Origin: a virus
Reading direction: 5' to 3' (one strand)
DNA length: 64,000 nt
IMG/VR virus record: IMGVR_UViG_3300034355_001196
Location: 1 to 64,000 of that record
The notes beneath the pieces were generated by a model that did not search any database, had not been told where the DNA came from, and worked only from the letters and a program-made list of their open reading frames with translations. Made by a program: the position numbers and the translations under genes. Shown here in pieces: positions 1-8,643 of the stretch (within the stretch, counting starts at the first letter, position 1; the number at the start of each line of letters is the position of its first letter).

Positions 1-147
1 TATAGCTTCTTCTGCTGCTTCTATAGCAAACATATCATATTGATACTCATTTGAGATAACGGTAACCTTAAACAAGTCATCGCATGAAATTCCAGGCAAT
101 AACCGTTCAAGAAACGGTTGAAACGCTTCTATAGTATAAAAGAACAT
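1..147 (-). CDS. Unrecognised protein, N-terminal part only
   Basis: An open frame of 49 codons starts at the ATG ending at 147 and runs off the left edge. It begins MFFYTIEAFQPFLERLLPG and has no motif I recognise. Its ATG directly follows the TAA of the gene at 148-1305, so the two are probably translated from one leftward message. Function cannot be judged from this fragment. Confidence 0.6.
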   Translation of the reverse strand, partial: MFFYTIEAFQPFLERLLPGISCDDLFKVTVISNEYQYDMFAIEAAEEAI

Positions 148-1305
148 TTATATTGGGCCGATGATTTTTGGATTGTTAGGAATTAACGAAGTATCATCCG
201 TGATGACATCTGCTGATGATAACCATTCTAAGTTATCATCAGCGACATGTATTAAAGGGGCAAAGCTAACGTAAGAAATAGAATTTTTAGAAACTTCTAA
301 AGTAATAGAGCCATTATTTGAATAAAGTCGTAAATGATAATCTACATCTGAAAGATTATTAAAATCAACAAAAGCTGAATAAATTCTATCAATAACAGAA
401 AATGGAGGATACGCTAATAAAAATCTAAAGTTATTCAAATCAGTGTAAATAACATTGCTTGAAAAATGATTTCCATTTGGATACAAATTCAAAATTTGAT
501 TAGCAGGTAAAGATAAAGTATCTAAACATGTATAAACATCATAAGTATCATTTCCATATTCAATAGTAGAAACATTTGTCCATGAAGTTTGATTTTCTAA
601 ATTAGAAACTAATAAAGTATTACGAGTAAAAGTTATTGGATTAGATAAAACAATATTTTGATTTTGATAAACTATTACTTTTACTACTGAACTAATTGAA
701 TAAGAAGTATTGAAAACTACTTGATAACCATTTTGACCATTATAGTTTAATCTATAATCATTGATTAGCGTTCCTTCAATTAATTCAACTCCATTCAAAA
801 AAACTTTTACAATATCTGAAGATGTAAATCGCAAAACCTTTTTACTTGATGTAGAGTCAGGGCCAGAAACAGAATTGAAAGTAGAAGAAATAAAGTATGT
901 AAATTCATCAAAAGTATTTACTTCAGATTGTTGAGTAGCAAACGAAATTGATAAAGAAGACGGATTGTTGTTTATTGACGGATTTTGACGTTTGACTGCT
1001 AAAGATAAAGCCAAAGAACTAGAAGATGCTAAAGTAACATAAAGATTTTGTTCAGAACTATTTATAGTTGAAGATGTTTGATTTCTACTAATTTCAAAAC
1101 GAGAAATCCAATCAGGAACGCCGTCGACAGGGGCAGAAGCCAAAACATTACGCAAACTTTTAGTAGCTATAGGTAATAACTTCCCACTACAGTTCAAAGT
1201 AATTGAACATAGGTTTATGAAGCTGTGTAAAGACGAAGCCTCAACATCTTTTGTTCTATTACATGTATTGCATTTATAAGTAACGAATTTTTTATTTGCA
1301 GCCAT
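148..1305 (-). CDS. Putative structural protein with N-terminal zinc ribbon
   Basis: A 385-residue protein. Residues 12-39 hold two cysteine pairs (C12-x2-C15 and C33-x5-C39) that could form a zinc ribbon. The rest is rich in Ser, Thr, Asn and alternating hydrophobic residues, as in beta-sheet phage tail or baseplate proteins. There is no signal peptide or membrane segment. It is followed by only 2 nt after the gene at 1308-1508, in a leftward run near packaging genes. A virion role is inferred from composition and context only. Confidence 0.55.
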   Translation of the reverse strand: MAANKKFVTYKCNTCNRTKDVEASSLHSFINLCSITLNCSGKLLPIATKSLRNVLASAPVDGVPDWISRFEISRNQTSSTINSSEQNLYVTLASSSSLALSLAVKRQNPSINNNPSSLSISFATQQSEVNTFDEFTYFISSTFNSVSGPDSTSSKKVLRFTSSDIVKVFLNGVELIEGTLINDYRLNYNGQNGYQVVFNTSYSISSVVKVIVYQNQNIVLSNPITFTRNTLLVSNLENQTSWTNVSTIEYGNDTYDVYTCLDTLSLPANQILNLYPNGNHFSSNVIYTDLNNFRFLLAYPPFSVIDRIYSAFVDFNNLSDVDYHLRLYSNNGSITLEVSKNSISYVSFAPLIHVADDNLEWLSSADVITDDTSLIPNNPKIIGPI

Positions 1306-1307
1306 TA

Positions 1308-1508
1308 TTATTCTGATGGATGTATTACATAAAGGTCTTCAGGTCTTACCCATTTGAACCATAAACCTGCATCAAGAGCAGGAGTTATTTCAACTATAGT
1401 CTGCTCTTTAGCTCGCAGATTTTTGCCAATAGTTTTAACTGCCGTTCGACCAGTTTGACGGACTTCTAAACCGTCATAGACATAACATAAATCTTTATCA
1501 ATTACCAT
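1308..1508 (-). CDS. Small conserved-looking protein, function unknown
   Basis: A 66-residue protein with a compact beta-rich sequence (VYDGLEVRQTGRTAVKTI, then WFKWVRPEDLYVIH). The Trp/Tyr-rich end resembles small SH3/KOW-like barrels, but this is only an impression. Its start overlaps the end of the exonuclease gene by 11 nt, so it is probably translated after it. No function is assigned. Confidence 0.55.
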   Translation of the reverse strand: MVIDKDLCYVYDGLEVRQTGRTAVKTIGKNLRAKEQTIVEITPALDAGLWFKWVRPEDLYVIHPSE

Positions 1509-2103
1509 CAGTTAAAGCCATCTCAACTAAGTCTCGCATAAACTTTACAGCAGCAATTGTCATGAACACATCAGCCAATGCATTATGTGTATCACGGTCG
1601 CCAACTCCTGTTATTTCGAACAAGTGGTCTGATTTATATGTCACAAAATTGACAAAGCTAACACCTGCAGTATCAATCTTCACATTATGAACATGAAACA
1701 TCATGTTATGTGGAACTAACATCTGACGCATAAACAATAAGTCATAATCGACATTGTGACCCATGACCATGATTTCCGGATTAGGTCCAAAATACTTCAA
1801 CAAAAATTCGACAATTTGCACAACCGCATCTTCGTTAGACAGCCCGTGTTCTTCCAGATATGCTTGTGAAAGTCCGTGTATTGCTTCAGCTTCAGCAGAC
1901 CATTTGTATCGGCTTGCATCAAACTTCATCTCAAGATAGAGAGAATCCACAACATCTAACGTTCGAGTGTTGAACACTGCCATACCCAAACTTAGTGCTT
2001 GATGGTCAATAGAACTATCACCGCCCCACGTTGAACCTGAAGTCTCAAAGTCAAGGCAAAGACCTAACTTAGGGGCACGAGATGTATAAAGTTGCAAAGT
2101 CAT
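1498..2103 (-). CDS. DnaQ-like 3'-5' exonuclease (DEDDh family)
   Basis: A 201-residue single-domain nuclease. Exo I is LCLDFETSG with Asp18 and Glu20. Exo II is MGHNVDYDLLFMRQ with a central Asp. Exo III is DTHNALADVFMT, giving the His and Asp of the DEDDh subtype. Such enzymes remove nucleotides from DNA or RNA 3' ends; no polymerase domain is attached. It could serve as a DexA-type exonuclease in host DNA breakdown or in repair. Family assignment is secure; the substrate is not known. Confidence 0.85.
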   Translation of the reverse strand: MTLQLYTSRAPKLGLCLDFETSGSTWGGDSSIDHQALSLGMAVFNTRTLDVVDSLYLEMKFDASRYKWSAEAEAIHGLSQAYLEEHGLSNEDAVVQIVEFLLKYFGPNPEIMVMGHNVDYDLLFMRQMLVPHNMMFHVHNVKIDTAGVSFVNFVTYKSDHLFEITGVGDRDTHNALADVFMTIAAVKFMRDLVEMALTDGN

Positions 2104-2154
2104 ATAAAGTTAAACCTAATAAAAGTAGTATAGGTTCAATTATATCAGGTGTTG

Positions 2155-2784
2155 CTACGAATGTAAATGGTTCAAAAAGTCAGTAACAAGTTCAACACGT
2201 TCTGTTCTTCCTTCGCAGAAGACATCCAACTTAGCATAAAAGTTCTTAGTTGCTGGACGACGTATAGCATCACCATATAAAGTAGAATATGAAATCAGCA
2301 AGTTTTCAAATTGAGCTCTACTTTGTTCATCAGCACGATTCGGGTCAAGTTCAAATGGAATGTTTGGATGAGCATGTACGATGACTAACCCGTTGTAGAT
2401 ACGTTGAGCTTCAATACATCTTGCTTTGAAATCTGCAAACCAGGTACGTTGTGCTTCAGAAGTTCTATTTAGACGAGATACCCAAATCTCAGTATAAGCT
2501 GCAATATCGAAGAATGACCTTTCAGTCAAAACGAGTTTGGAATCTTCTGCTTTAGCTAAAGCACTATCATGACTCCATTTGTATTCAAAAACTTTTTCTT
2601 GATAATCTTTCATTTTGTAGAAAGATGTCAATACTTCTTGAAGATTTTCTACACCGAGTTCTTCTTGAACAGCACGAGATACTTTGAATGTATCTACTGT
2701 AAATTGAGAATTTGCTGATAATCCCTCAAGAATTGCGGATTTTCCAGAACCGTGAGTTCCGCTAACTGCGACTAAAATTGACAT
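2155..2784 (-). CDS. P-loop kinase / nucleoside-kinase-like protein
   Basis: A 209-residue protein with a Walker A motif at residues 9-16 (GTHGSGKS), followed by a helical region and a LTERSFFDIAAYTEIW segment resembling the substrate-binding DRS-like motif of thymidylate and deoxynucleoside kinases. That suggests phosphorylation of a nucleotide or similar small molecule. Other P-loop folds such as AAA_28 are possible. It sits upstream of the DnaQ-like gene with a 51-nt gap. The kinase fold is likely; the substrate is unknown. Confidence 0.7.
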   Translation of the reverse strand: MSILVAVSGTHGSGKSAILEGLSANSQFTVDTFKVSRAVQEELGVENLQEVLTSFYKMKDYQEKVFEYKWSHDSALAKAEDSKLVLTERSFFDIAAYTEIWVSRLNRTSEAQRTWFADFKARCIEAQRIYNGLVIVHAHPNIPFELDPNRADEQSRAQFENLLISYSTLYGDAIRRPATKNFYAKLDVFCEGRTERVELVTDFLNHLHS

Positions 2785-2817
2785 ATGAAAAGATACTCCA
2801 GAAATAAGTGTTGCGAA

Positions 2818-3255
2818 TTACATGAGAAGTGCTAAGTATAACAAGCTCTCATCAATTGCGGTAACCCATTTAGAAGTTCCTGCAGTATTTCCTATCTGCA
2901 CCATCAACATGCTTGTAGTAGTATTATACCACATTTGACCTTTTGCGATAAAAGTTGGAGCAGTTGGACCAACCTGACATGCGCAAGACTGTGAAAGTAT
3001 CCAAGCTGTCCCATCCCAGACTTTCAGTTGTTTTAGCGTCTTACTGTACCATTGTTGTCCGTAAACAGGATGAAGAGGCGCAGTATCAGAAGCAAAGTTT
3101 TCAAGTATTTTCAAAAAATTTGTTTGATGTATTTGCCCATGATTTGGAACTCCACGACCAACAAAGGTCAATGAAGTTGAAGTATCATCTGTAGTAAGCG
3201 GCGCAAGAGGTATATCTGCGACCGAAGTATCAGCATGTTTTATTTGATAAGTCAT
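2818..3255 (-). CDS. Virion surface/fibre-like protein with Trp-rich repeats
   Basis: A 145-residue protein. It contains two imperfect copies of a repeat typical of phage fibre and neck proteins: GQQWYSKTLKQLKVWDGTAW near residues 65-85, and GQMWYNTTTSMLMVQIG near 106-122. The same repeat occurs in the N-terminal half of the gp13-like neck protein at 29594-31108 (GQVFYNP..WNGAAWIP), which links this gene to virion decoration. No signal peptide. A late-type box lies 47 nt upstream of its ATG. Confidence 0.6.
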   Translation of the reverse strand: MTYQIKHADTSVADIPLAPLTTDDTSTSLTFVGRGVPNHGQIHQTNFLKILENFASDTAPLHPVYGQQWYSKTLKQLKVWDGTAWILSQSCACQVGPTAPTFIAKGQMWYNTTTSMLMVQIGNTAGTSKWVTAIDESLLYLALLM

Positions 3256-3301
3256 GTTAATTTAGCTCCATCTATAGAAAGCGAGTATTTGAATATAATA
3301 A

Positions 3302-3310
3302 TATTTATTA
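3302..3310 (-). promoter_or_regulatory. Candidate T4-type late promoter
   Basis: Read on the minus strand this is TAATAAATA, close to the T4 late box TATAAATA, 47 nt from the ATG at 3255. Similar boxes at comparable spacing precede other virion genes here. The box is short and AT-rich, so a chance match is possible. Confidence 0.4.
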
Positions 3311-3724
3311 ATGTTGAGCCTTCGTTACAAGGCTTATCCATTTATTCAATGCCATTTCAGGATTATGATAAAGTTCCAAATCTTCATTTGCCTCAACGAT
3401 TGCAAGTTGACGTAATAGCCATTCTGCTAACTTGACTTGTTCATCATCTTTCAGACCTTTGATATCATCAAGTAATTCCTTAGGAGTTGGATTCTCATAG
3501 ACATAACGAGGTTTCATTGCACTATGAGATTGTTGGAACTGAAGAATATCATTCTGCGGATTGACTGGTGAAAACTTGAACAATTGAACAAGTTGTGCAA
3601 TCAGAACAGTTTGTGCAGTGTTAGTGATTTTGCCTGCGTTTCTTACTTCGTCAAGAAGCATAGTCATATGTATAGGAGTGCTTGACTCACTGATAACATG
3701 TGGTTTGATGTCGATAAGTTTCAT
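3308..3724 (-). CDS. Unknown protein near the terminase
   Basis: A 138-residue, mostly helical, acidic protein. It begins MKLIDIKPHVISES, loosely like the capsid-targeting starts seen elsewhere in the window, but it lacks the ACQREL end tag. It lies downstream of the large terminase beyond a 358-nt repeat-bearing gap. I considered a small terminase role and rejected it, because a better gp16 candidate lies at 15622-16095. Function unknown. Confidence 0.55.
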   Translation of the reverse strand: MKLIDIKPHVISESSTPIHMTMLLDEVRNAGKITNTAQTVLIAQLVQLFKFSPVNPQNDILQFQQSHSAMKPRYVYENPTPKELLDDIKGLKDDEQVKLAEWLLRQLAIVEANEDLELYHNPEMALNKWISLVTKAQH

Positions 3725-4082
3725 GATAGATGTTCTCTCTCTCTTTATATAAATGTTTGATTTACTATTTACACCTAAGCCATAATCTATGCAAGCTAAA
3801 AAACTGACAGACTATATAATTGATTTCGCTCGTGTCTAAGCAGTTGATTTTATTACTCGAAAAACTGACAGACTAAGGGTATATATTATATTCAGTTGTC
3901 TCTCTCCTCTCCTCTTCAATTTCGTTATTACTAGAAGTTGACGTTTTTCTAAGTAGTTGATTTTATTACTAAAAATATTTATCATTATCTTCGTAACTTA
4001 TTGATTTTATTACTAGTTTTCAAACACATCATTTTCCATGACTAATCACTCGGCAATTTTTTAAGAAAAACGAGGTTTTTCC
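3725..4082. repeat. Non-coding repeat region downstream of terL
   Basis: This 358-nt stretch has no credible gene. It holds two copies of AAAACTGACAGACTA (about 3799-3814 and 3860-3875) and two exact copies of AGTTGATTTTATTACT plus one imperfect copy (3842-3857, 3955-3970, 4000-4014). A pyrimidine-rich TCTCTCCTCTCCTCTTC tract lies near 3900-3917. A late-type box TGATAAATA on the minus strand is at 3976-3984. The repeats could be protein-binding sites for packaging or replication, or a relic of duplication. Confidence 0.6.
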
Positions 4083-5642
4083 TCAAAGCACCATAAAAGG
4101 TATTGCTTCATCACTTTCATCTAATGGAGTGTCAGGTCCAAAGCTATTTACCGCTGGGTTATAATCTTCGGCATTATATTCATATAACAACTTTCTAGCT
4201 TTGTCATCAAACTCACTTACATGCTTTAGCAATCTAATAATAAGTAATAATGCAGACACACTGTCATCAGTAGCTCCAATCTTAGCGGCATAAGAACCAC
4301 CTGAAGCAATAAAGTTCTTAAGTTCAAAGATATTGATTTCAGACCTTATCTCCAATCCGTTCTTTATCTTTTCAACCATAGACTTTAGTTGAAGACAAGC
4401 GAGGATTTTGTTACGATTTGTTGTTTGCATTCCTAACTTGCCAGGCACATCATTGATAAGTTCGGCATACTCAGGTGGATGTTCATCGGTATTATAAAGA
4501 GCACCAATAGCTTCACCAACTCCATTTCGTTCAAATGTCCAGAATACTTCAGGTCGTTTGTTATTCATAGTATGACTTGACATTTTGTTTAGTAACCACT
4601 TTATTCTATCATATAAGTCAGGTATGTTTAGACTATTAGTTCGAAGCTCAGCAACTTGAATAAGTGATGGAAACTCAAACACTTCAACAACACTGTAATC
4701 TCGACCCGAACCCGTTGCAATATCAACACCTACAAGATAAGCAGCATCAGCACGAATGTTTTCCCAGAAAGAAAAGCCCTTGTCAATAAAGATTGGTTGT
4801 TGATGTCTAAGTTCGATAAGACGTTGTGATTGGATAAGAAGAGCATCAGAAGAAAGGAATTCGCAATCAAGTTCTACTCGTACAACAAGTTCCCCTAGTT
4901 TTGCAAGCATTTCTTCTCGATAACCAGATTCAGGACCACGTTCAGGATGTTGAGTATAATGAGCAAAAGTATGACTAAAGCTGTTTAGACCTGCAAGACA
5001 TTCTCTCCACAATCTAGCAAACAAGTCAGTATCACCATTAGGAGTAGTTGTCATAATCAACTTACCACCAGTTGAAAGAGCCGGAGCAATTGAAGCCCAA
5101 ATCTTTTCTTGGATACGAGTTGAAATAAAGCTAATCTCGTCAAGCATTAGAATTGATGGTGAATTACCACGACCAGTTTTTTCTGTAGTTGCTTGTGATT
5201 TGATGATTGAACCATTGTCAAATTCGATTGATGTACGATTGTAGAACTTGACTCCAGGCTTCAACCAATTTGGAAGCTCTTCATATGCAAATTTGATTTT
5301 GGCCATGATGTCTGTAGCATGGTCCATGTTCTTAGATGCTATCACACATGCTTGGTCATCAGTAAAAGCAGAAAGCCAAAAGATGTAGATTGCCGCAGTA
5401 GTTGTCTTACCAAGCTGGCGAGACATTAGTGCTAACGTATCTTTGTTATTGTGAATTGCTAGAATGAATTCTTCTTGATAGTCAAACAGCTCAAATAGAA
5501 CCGTACCTTTAATAGCATGCTGAATTTTGACATAGTTTTTGATGAAGTATATCGGGTCATTCATACACTTCTCAAGTTCTTGGATTTGCCAAGCTTCGTA
5601 TTCAGTTTCTGTATTCGCTCGCTTTAGATAAGGATTTGCCAT
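4083..5642 (-). CDS. terL: Large terminase subunit (T4 gp17 family)
   Basis: A 519-residue packaging motor and nuclease. The ATPase has the characteristic T4-type Walker A SRQLGKTT at residues 74-81, Walker B ILMLDE at 164-169 and a coupling TTTPNG motif near 198-203. The C-terminal RNase H-like nuclease begins at GVDIATGSGRDYS near 305, giving the first metal-binding Asp. T4 gp17 is about 610 residues, so this is a somewhat short but intact form. In T4 it follows the small terminase directly; here fourteen paralogous genes separate them. Confidence 0.95.
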   Translation of the reverse strand: MANPYLKRANTETEYEAWQIQELEKCMNDPIYFIKNYVKIQHAIKGTVLFELFDYQEEFILAIHNNKDTLALMSRQLGKTTTAAIYIFWLSAFTDDQACVIASKNMDHATDIMAKIKFAYEELPNWLKPGVKFYNRTSIEFDNGSIIKSQATTEKTGRGNSPSILMLDEISFISTRIQEKIWASIAPALSTGGKLIMTTTPNGDTDLFARLWRECLAGLNSFSHTFAHYTQHPERGPESGYREEMLAKLGELVVRVELDCEFLSSDALLIQSQRLIELRHQQPIFIDKGFSFWENIRADAAYLVGVDIATGSGRDYSVVEVFEFPSLIQVAELRTNSLNIPDLYDRIKWLLNKMSSHTMNNKRPEVFWTFERNGVGEAIGALYNTDEHPPEYAELINDVPGKLGMQTTNRNKILACLQLKSMVEKIKNGLEIRSEINIFELKNFIASGGSYAAKIGATDDSVSALLLIIRLLKHVSEFDDKARKLLYEYNAEDYNPAVNSFGPDTPLDESDEAIPFMVL

Positions 5643-5676
5643 ATAATATAGATATTAGAATAGTAATTAATATCTA

Positions 5677-5684
5677 TATTTATA
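5677..5684 (-). promoter_or_regulatory. T4-type late promoter for terL
   Basis: A perfect TATAAATA on the minus strand, 35 nt before the terL ATG in the short gap after the first paralog array. It would let the terminase be transcribed independently of the long array upstream. Confidence 0.55.
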
Positions 5685-5687
5685 TTC

Positions 5688-6389
5688 TTATAATTCAGCA
5701 TATTCATCTAAATCCTTTTCAATTAGTTCTCGTTGACATGCAATAAAGTCTCTATTACCATTTAAATGTTTATTTAGAATACTAAGAGCTTCTTTACATG
5801 ATTCACTTTCGTCATTTACATCCCCCGTAAATGCATATACATCTGTTAAAGTTGGAATCTTTAAAAATGATAAAATAGGTCCAACATAATTAGGATTTAT
5901 TCTTATTGTTTCTGCATCCAAAATATGTTTATGAATATTTGAAAAAGAAGCATTTACAAATGCCTCTAGTTGTATTTCTCCATTAGGACAATATTTTGGA
6001 AAATTCTCAAAAGATGTAATTTTACGATACTTAAAAAGATGATATGTTATAAAAACATCCCTATAATCTGATTTACATACTAATTTTTCAGGAAAGTTTT
6101 TGAATGATTTTAATTTTTCTAAACGCTCCAAAATCATATATTTTGCATTTCGGATTTTGAATGGGAATTCACCATTAGCATCTAACATTTCATCATAAAT
6201 TATAAGAGTTCCTAACTGACAATCAACTATCCCAGATGCAGATATTTTGAAACCGTGCAAAGAGTTTTTCTTTGGGTCATTCGGTATAAGTTCTTGACTT
6301 GCCCAATCATTTAATAGGTCTCGAATACGTTGAACGTATTCGCTATTTGAAGCCGTGTCTTCTTGTAAGTATTGTTTAAAGCTCTGCAT
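5688..6389 (-). CDS. Packaged-protein paralog A14
   Basis: A 233-residue member and the last gene of the first array. I start it at MQSFKQYLQED, two codons inside a longer frame, because this matches its siblings and gives the standard 14-nt overlap with the preceding gene. The LQE within this start is a possible prohead-protease site. The middle has degenerate leucine-rich units (SFKNFPEKLV, TSFENFPKY, FSNIHKHI). It ends IACQRELIEKDLDEYAEL. Confidence 0.85.
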   Translation of the reverse strand: MQSFKQYLQEDTASNSEYVQRIRDLLNDWASQELIPNDPKKNSLHGFKISASGIVDCQLGTLIIYDEMLDANGEFPFKIRNAKYMILERLEKLKSFKNFPEKLVCKSDYRDVFITYHLFKYRKITSFENFPKYCPNGEIQLEAFVNASFSNIHKHILDAETIRINPNYVGPILSFLKIPTLTDVYAFTGDVNDESESCKEALSILNKHLNGNRDFIACQRELIEKDLDEYAEL

Positions 6390-7050
6390 ATTCATCTAAA
6401 TCCTTTTCAATTAGTTCTCGTTGACAAGCTACAACATTTCTATCACCATCTAAATGTGTTCTGACAATTCGAATGGCCTCATTTAATTTATCGTATTTTG
6501 CTAATCTAATACTATTAGAAGAAAACCAAACTTGAGTTGGATGAGGTATTTGTAATAATCCTAATAACCCTCCATTAAAATACTCCATTTGATAAATGTG
6601 AATCGCATCACATTTTACTAGCTTTTTGATATTTGTAAAAACTGTATCAACTTGAACATTGATAGACAATAAATGACAAACTACTTGAAATGGAAGTAAT
6701 CTATTCAATCCTATATTACAATTAGCCGAAAACTTATGATGATTAATGACATGCGCAAAGTTCATTTTATACTCAGAGCAAACTGCTTCCATAATCTTAC
6801 CATGCAAATCAAACTGAGCTTTTTCAGATTTCAACCAATTACTATCAGGGTCTATAATAACTACAACAAAACCTTCAGTGCTTACATCTTGAAGTGAAAA
6901 CTTAAAGCCTTTCAACACTGGTGAGACTATACCACGAACTTTTGCTGAAGTTATGTCTGTTATAGGATTTCCTGGAAAGTAATAACAACATTCAAGATAA
7001 ACTGAATTCTGAGTTTCACCTTCTTGCAAGTATTGTTTAAAATTCTGCAT
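6376..7050 (-). CDS. Packaged-protein paralog A13
   Basis: A 224-residue protein starting MQNFKQYLQEGE and ending in the family tag. The middle is not repeat-like. It aligns by eye over most of its length with the gene at 14274-14945: LECCYYFP, LKGFKFSL, DPDSNWLKS, MEAVCSE and CNIGLNRLLPFQV each have counterparts there. The two copies are therefore a recent duplicate pair at opposite ends of the array. It overlaps the previous gene by 14 nt. Confidence 0.85.
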   Translation of the reverse strand: MQNFKQYLQEGETQNSVYLECCYYFPGNPITDITSAKVRGIVSPVLKGFKFSLQDVSTEGFVVVIIDPDSNWLKSEKAQFDLHGKIMEAVCSEYKMNFAHVINHHKFSANCNIGLNRLLPFQVVCHLLSINVQVDTVFTNIKKLVKCDAIHIYQMEYFNGGLLGLLQIPHPTQVWFSSNSIRLAKYDKLNEAIRIVRTHLDGDRNVVACQRELIEKDLDEYAEL

Positions 7051-7705
7051 ATTCGTCTAAATCACGTTCAATTAGTTCTCGTTGACAAGCTACAACATTT
7101 TGACGTTCAGGATTCAAATGCTTATTGATAACATACATCCAATGCAATTCATGATAATCTGATGTTGATAAGTTGATTGCTTTACCTTTCTTAGCTAACC
7201 TAATAATGCCTAATGCCTTTCCGGTAACGTTTTCACAATTACGAATATATAAGTTTCTAAAAGAAGATATAATTTTATCAATTCCGGATAATGAAGATTT
7301 ATTTTCTACATTTACATAAACAGTATCATATGAAATTGGAATTGAAAGTTTAGGAACCTCATGTGAAAAGAATAGATTAACATGGTGGTCTTCATGATTT
7401 TCTCGATAGTTAGAAGAATCACCTGCAAATTCATTCAATACGTCTAAAACATTTTCACGATAATTATCAAAAGCATCAACATTTTTATCTTCAATCAATA
7501 ATTTAATAGAAAATGAAATAGTACTAACTAATATAATACTATCAGTTCCAGTCTTTTCATTGATAAGTTTTTTGAACTGTTGCAAATTTGCTTTCATCTT
7601 CTTACATAAGTCAGTCAATCCGCTAAATTCTAATGTAAGCTCTATCATATGATTTTGTTTTAACTTTGGAATAGCTTCGTGTTCAAATAGTTCTTTTACT
7701 TTCAT
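7037..7705 (-). CDS. Packaged-protein paralog A12
   Basis: A 222-residue member beginning MKVKELFEHE, the Alt-like start type. The middle is an alpha/beta domain without leucine-rich units. It resembles the gene at 10278-10913 (SLSGIDKIISSFRNLYIRNCENVTGKALGIIRLAKKGK against SLSGIHKIIKDF, SENITGGVLGLIKLAKHG). The end is VVACQRELIERDLDEYAEF. Start and upstream stop share one base (TAATG). Confidence 0.85.
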   Translation of the reverse strand: MKVKELFEHEAIPKLKQNHMIELTLEFSGLTDLCKKMKANLQQFKKLINEKTGTDSIILVSTISFSIKLLIEDKNVDAFDNYRENVLDVLNEFAGDSSNYRENHEDHHVNLFFSHEVPKLSIPISYDTVYVNVENKSSLSGIDKIISSFRNLYIRNCENVTGKALGIIRLAKKGKAINLSTSDYHELHWMYVINKHLNPERQNVVACQRELIERDLDEYAEF

Positions 7706-8643
7706 TAAAACTCCGCGTACTCGTCTAGGTCGTTTTCAATTAGATCACGTTGGCACGCAATCCTGTTGCGCCCTGCAAATATATGTTTAGTTAGAATTTT
7801 ACCTAAGATAAGATCAACTTCTTGTGGTGGTTTTGTTTGTCGAACACCTTGTTCTAATCCTTTAATTTTCAAAATAGAAAGAACACCACTTTTAATAGTT
7901 GGGTCAAATTGTAACATGATGCCTATTCTTTTTACTAACTTATCTAAATTGTCAAAAGAAGTAATTTTTGCATTACGATAAATTTGTAGATTACCATCAA
8001 TATCAGAAGCAATATGTTCTAATGATGATAAGTTTTTATTATCCCATATAGCTAAATTTGTTAATTTAGATGGACAACCTTCTAAAGATATTAGATTTTC
8101 ATTGTCACTTATCATCAAATGTTCAATTGTTGGCGGACAACCTTTTAGGGAACGAATTGAAGATTTAAGAACATTGAGATAAATTGTATCTTTTGGGAAT
8201 TCAATTTGAGTTAAGTCAGGGCCCATTTCTCCAGATAATATAATTGTTTTATTTTCTTCTTTCTTAGCTAATTTTTTTTCAGCTATGTCTTTCAGCTTTT
8301 TTAAACAGTTGATATAACGAACATATAGATTAGGAACGGGAATAGGCGAATTCATCTTAGTGGCTCTATCAGCATGTGCTGCCTGAGCTCTTATCTGTCC
8401 ATTAGAATAAATCGAATAATCCATAGTTCCATTTTTCAACTTGAATGTTAAAGTTCCGTTTTTTAGTTTTATAGCAGAACTGATATCAAATGTTTTTGAA
8501 AGTATTTCTTTATATTCGTTTGATTGTTTGACTTTATTTAGAGTATCAGCTAAATCAACCGGGTCAATAGGCGGCAAATCTTTAACAGCAGGTATCGAAA
8601 CACCGGCTTCTTTTAGTAATGGAAATAGTTCATTTAGTTTCAT
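7705..8643 (-). CDS. Packaged-protein paralog A11, leucine-rich
   Basis: At 312 residues this is the longest member. It starts MKLNELFPLLKEAG and has the clearest repeats of the first array: SIRSLKGCPPTIEHL, LISLEGCPSKLTNL, LSSLEHIASDIDGNL and ITSFDNL, each about 20 residues, between residues 150 and 245. The N-terminal domain (DLADTLNKVKQSNEYKEI) matches that of the gene at 9355-10281. Ends IACQRDLIENDLDEYAEF. Overlaps its upstream neighbour by one base. Confidence 0.85.
   Translation of the reverse strand: MKLNELFPLLKEAGVSIPAVKDLPPIDPVDLADTLNKVKQSNEYKEILSKTFDISSAIKLKNGTLTFKLKNGTMDYSIYSNGQIRAQAAHADRATKMNSPIPVPNLYVRYINCLKKLKDIAEKKLAKKEENKTIILSGEMGPDLTQIEFPKDTIYLNVLKSSIRSLKGCPPTIEHLMISDNENLISLEGCPSKLTNLAIWDNKNLSSLEHIASDIDGNLQIYRNAKITSFDNLDKLVKRIGIMLQFDPTIKSGVLSILKIKGLEQGVRQTKPPQEVDLILGKILTKHIFAGRNRIACQRDLIENDLDEYAEF

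Noticed and set aside
3308-3724. Small terminase candidate next to terL
   Set aside because: The gene at 15622-16095 fits the gp16 layout better and lies by the gp4-like gene.
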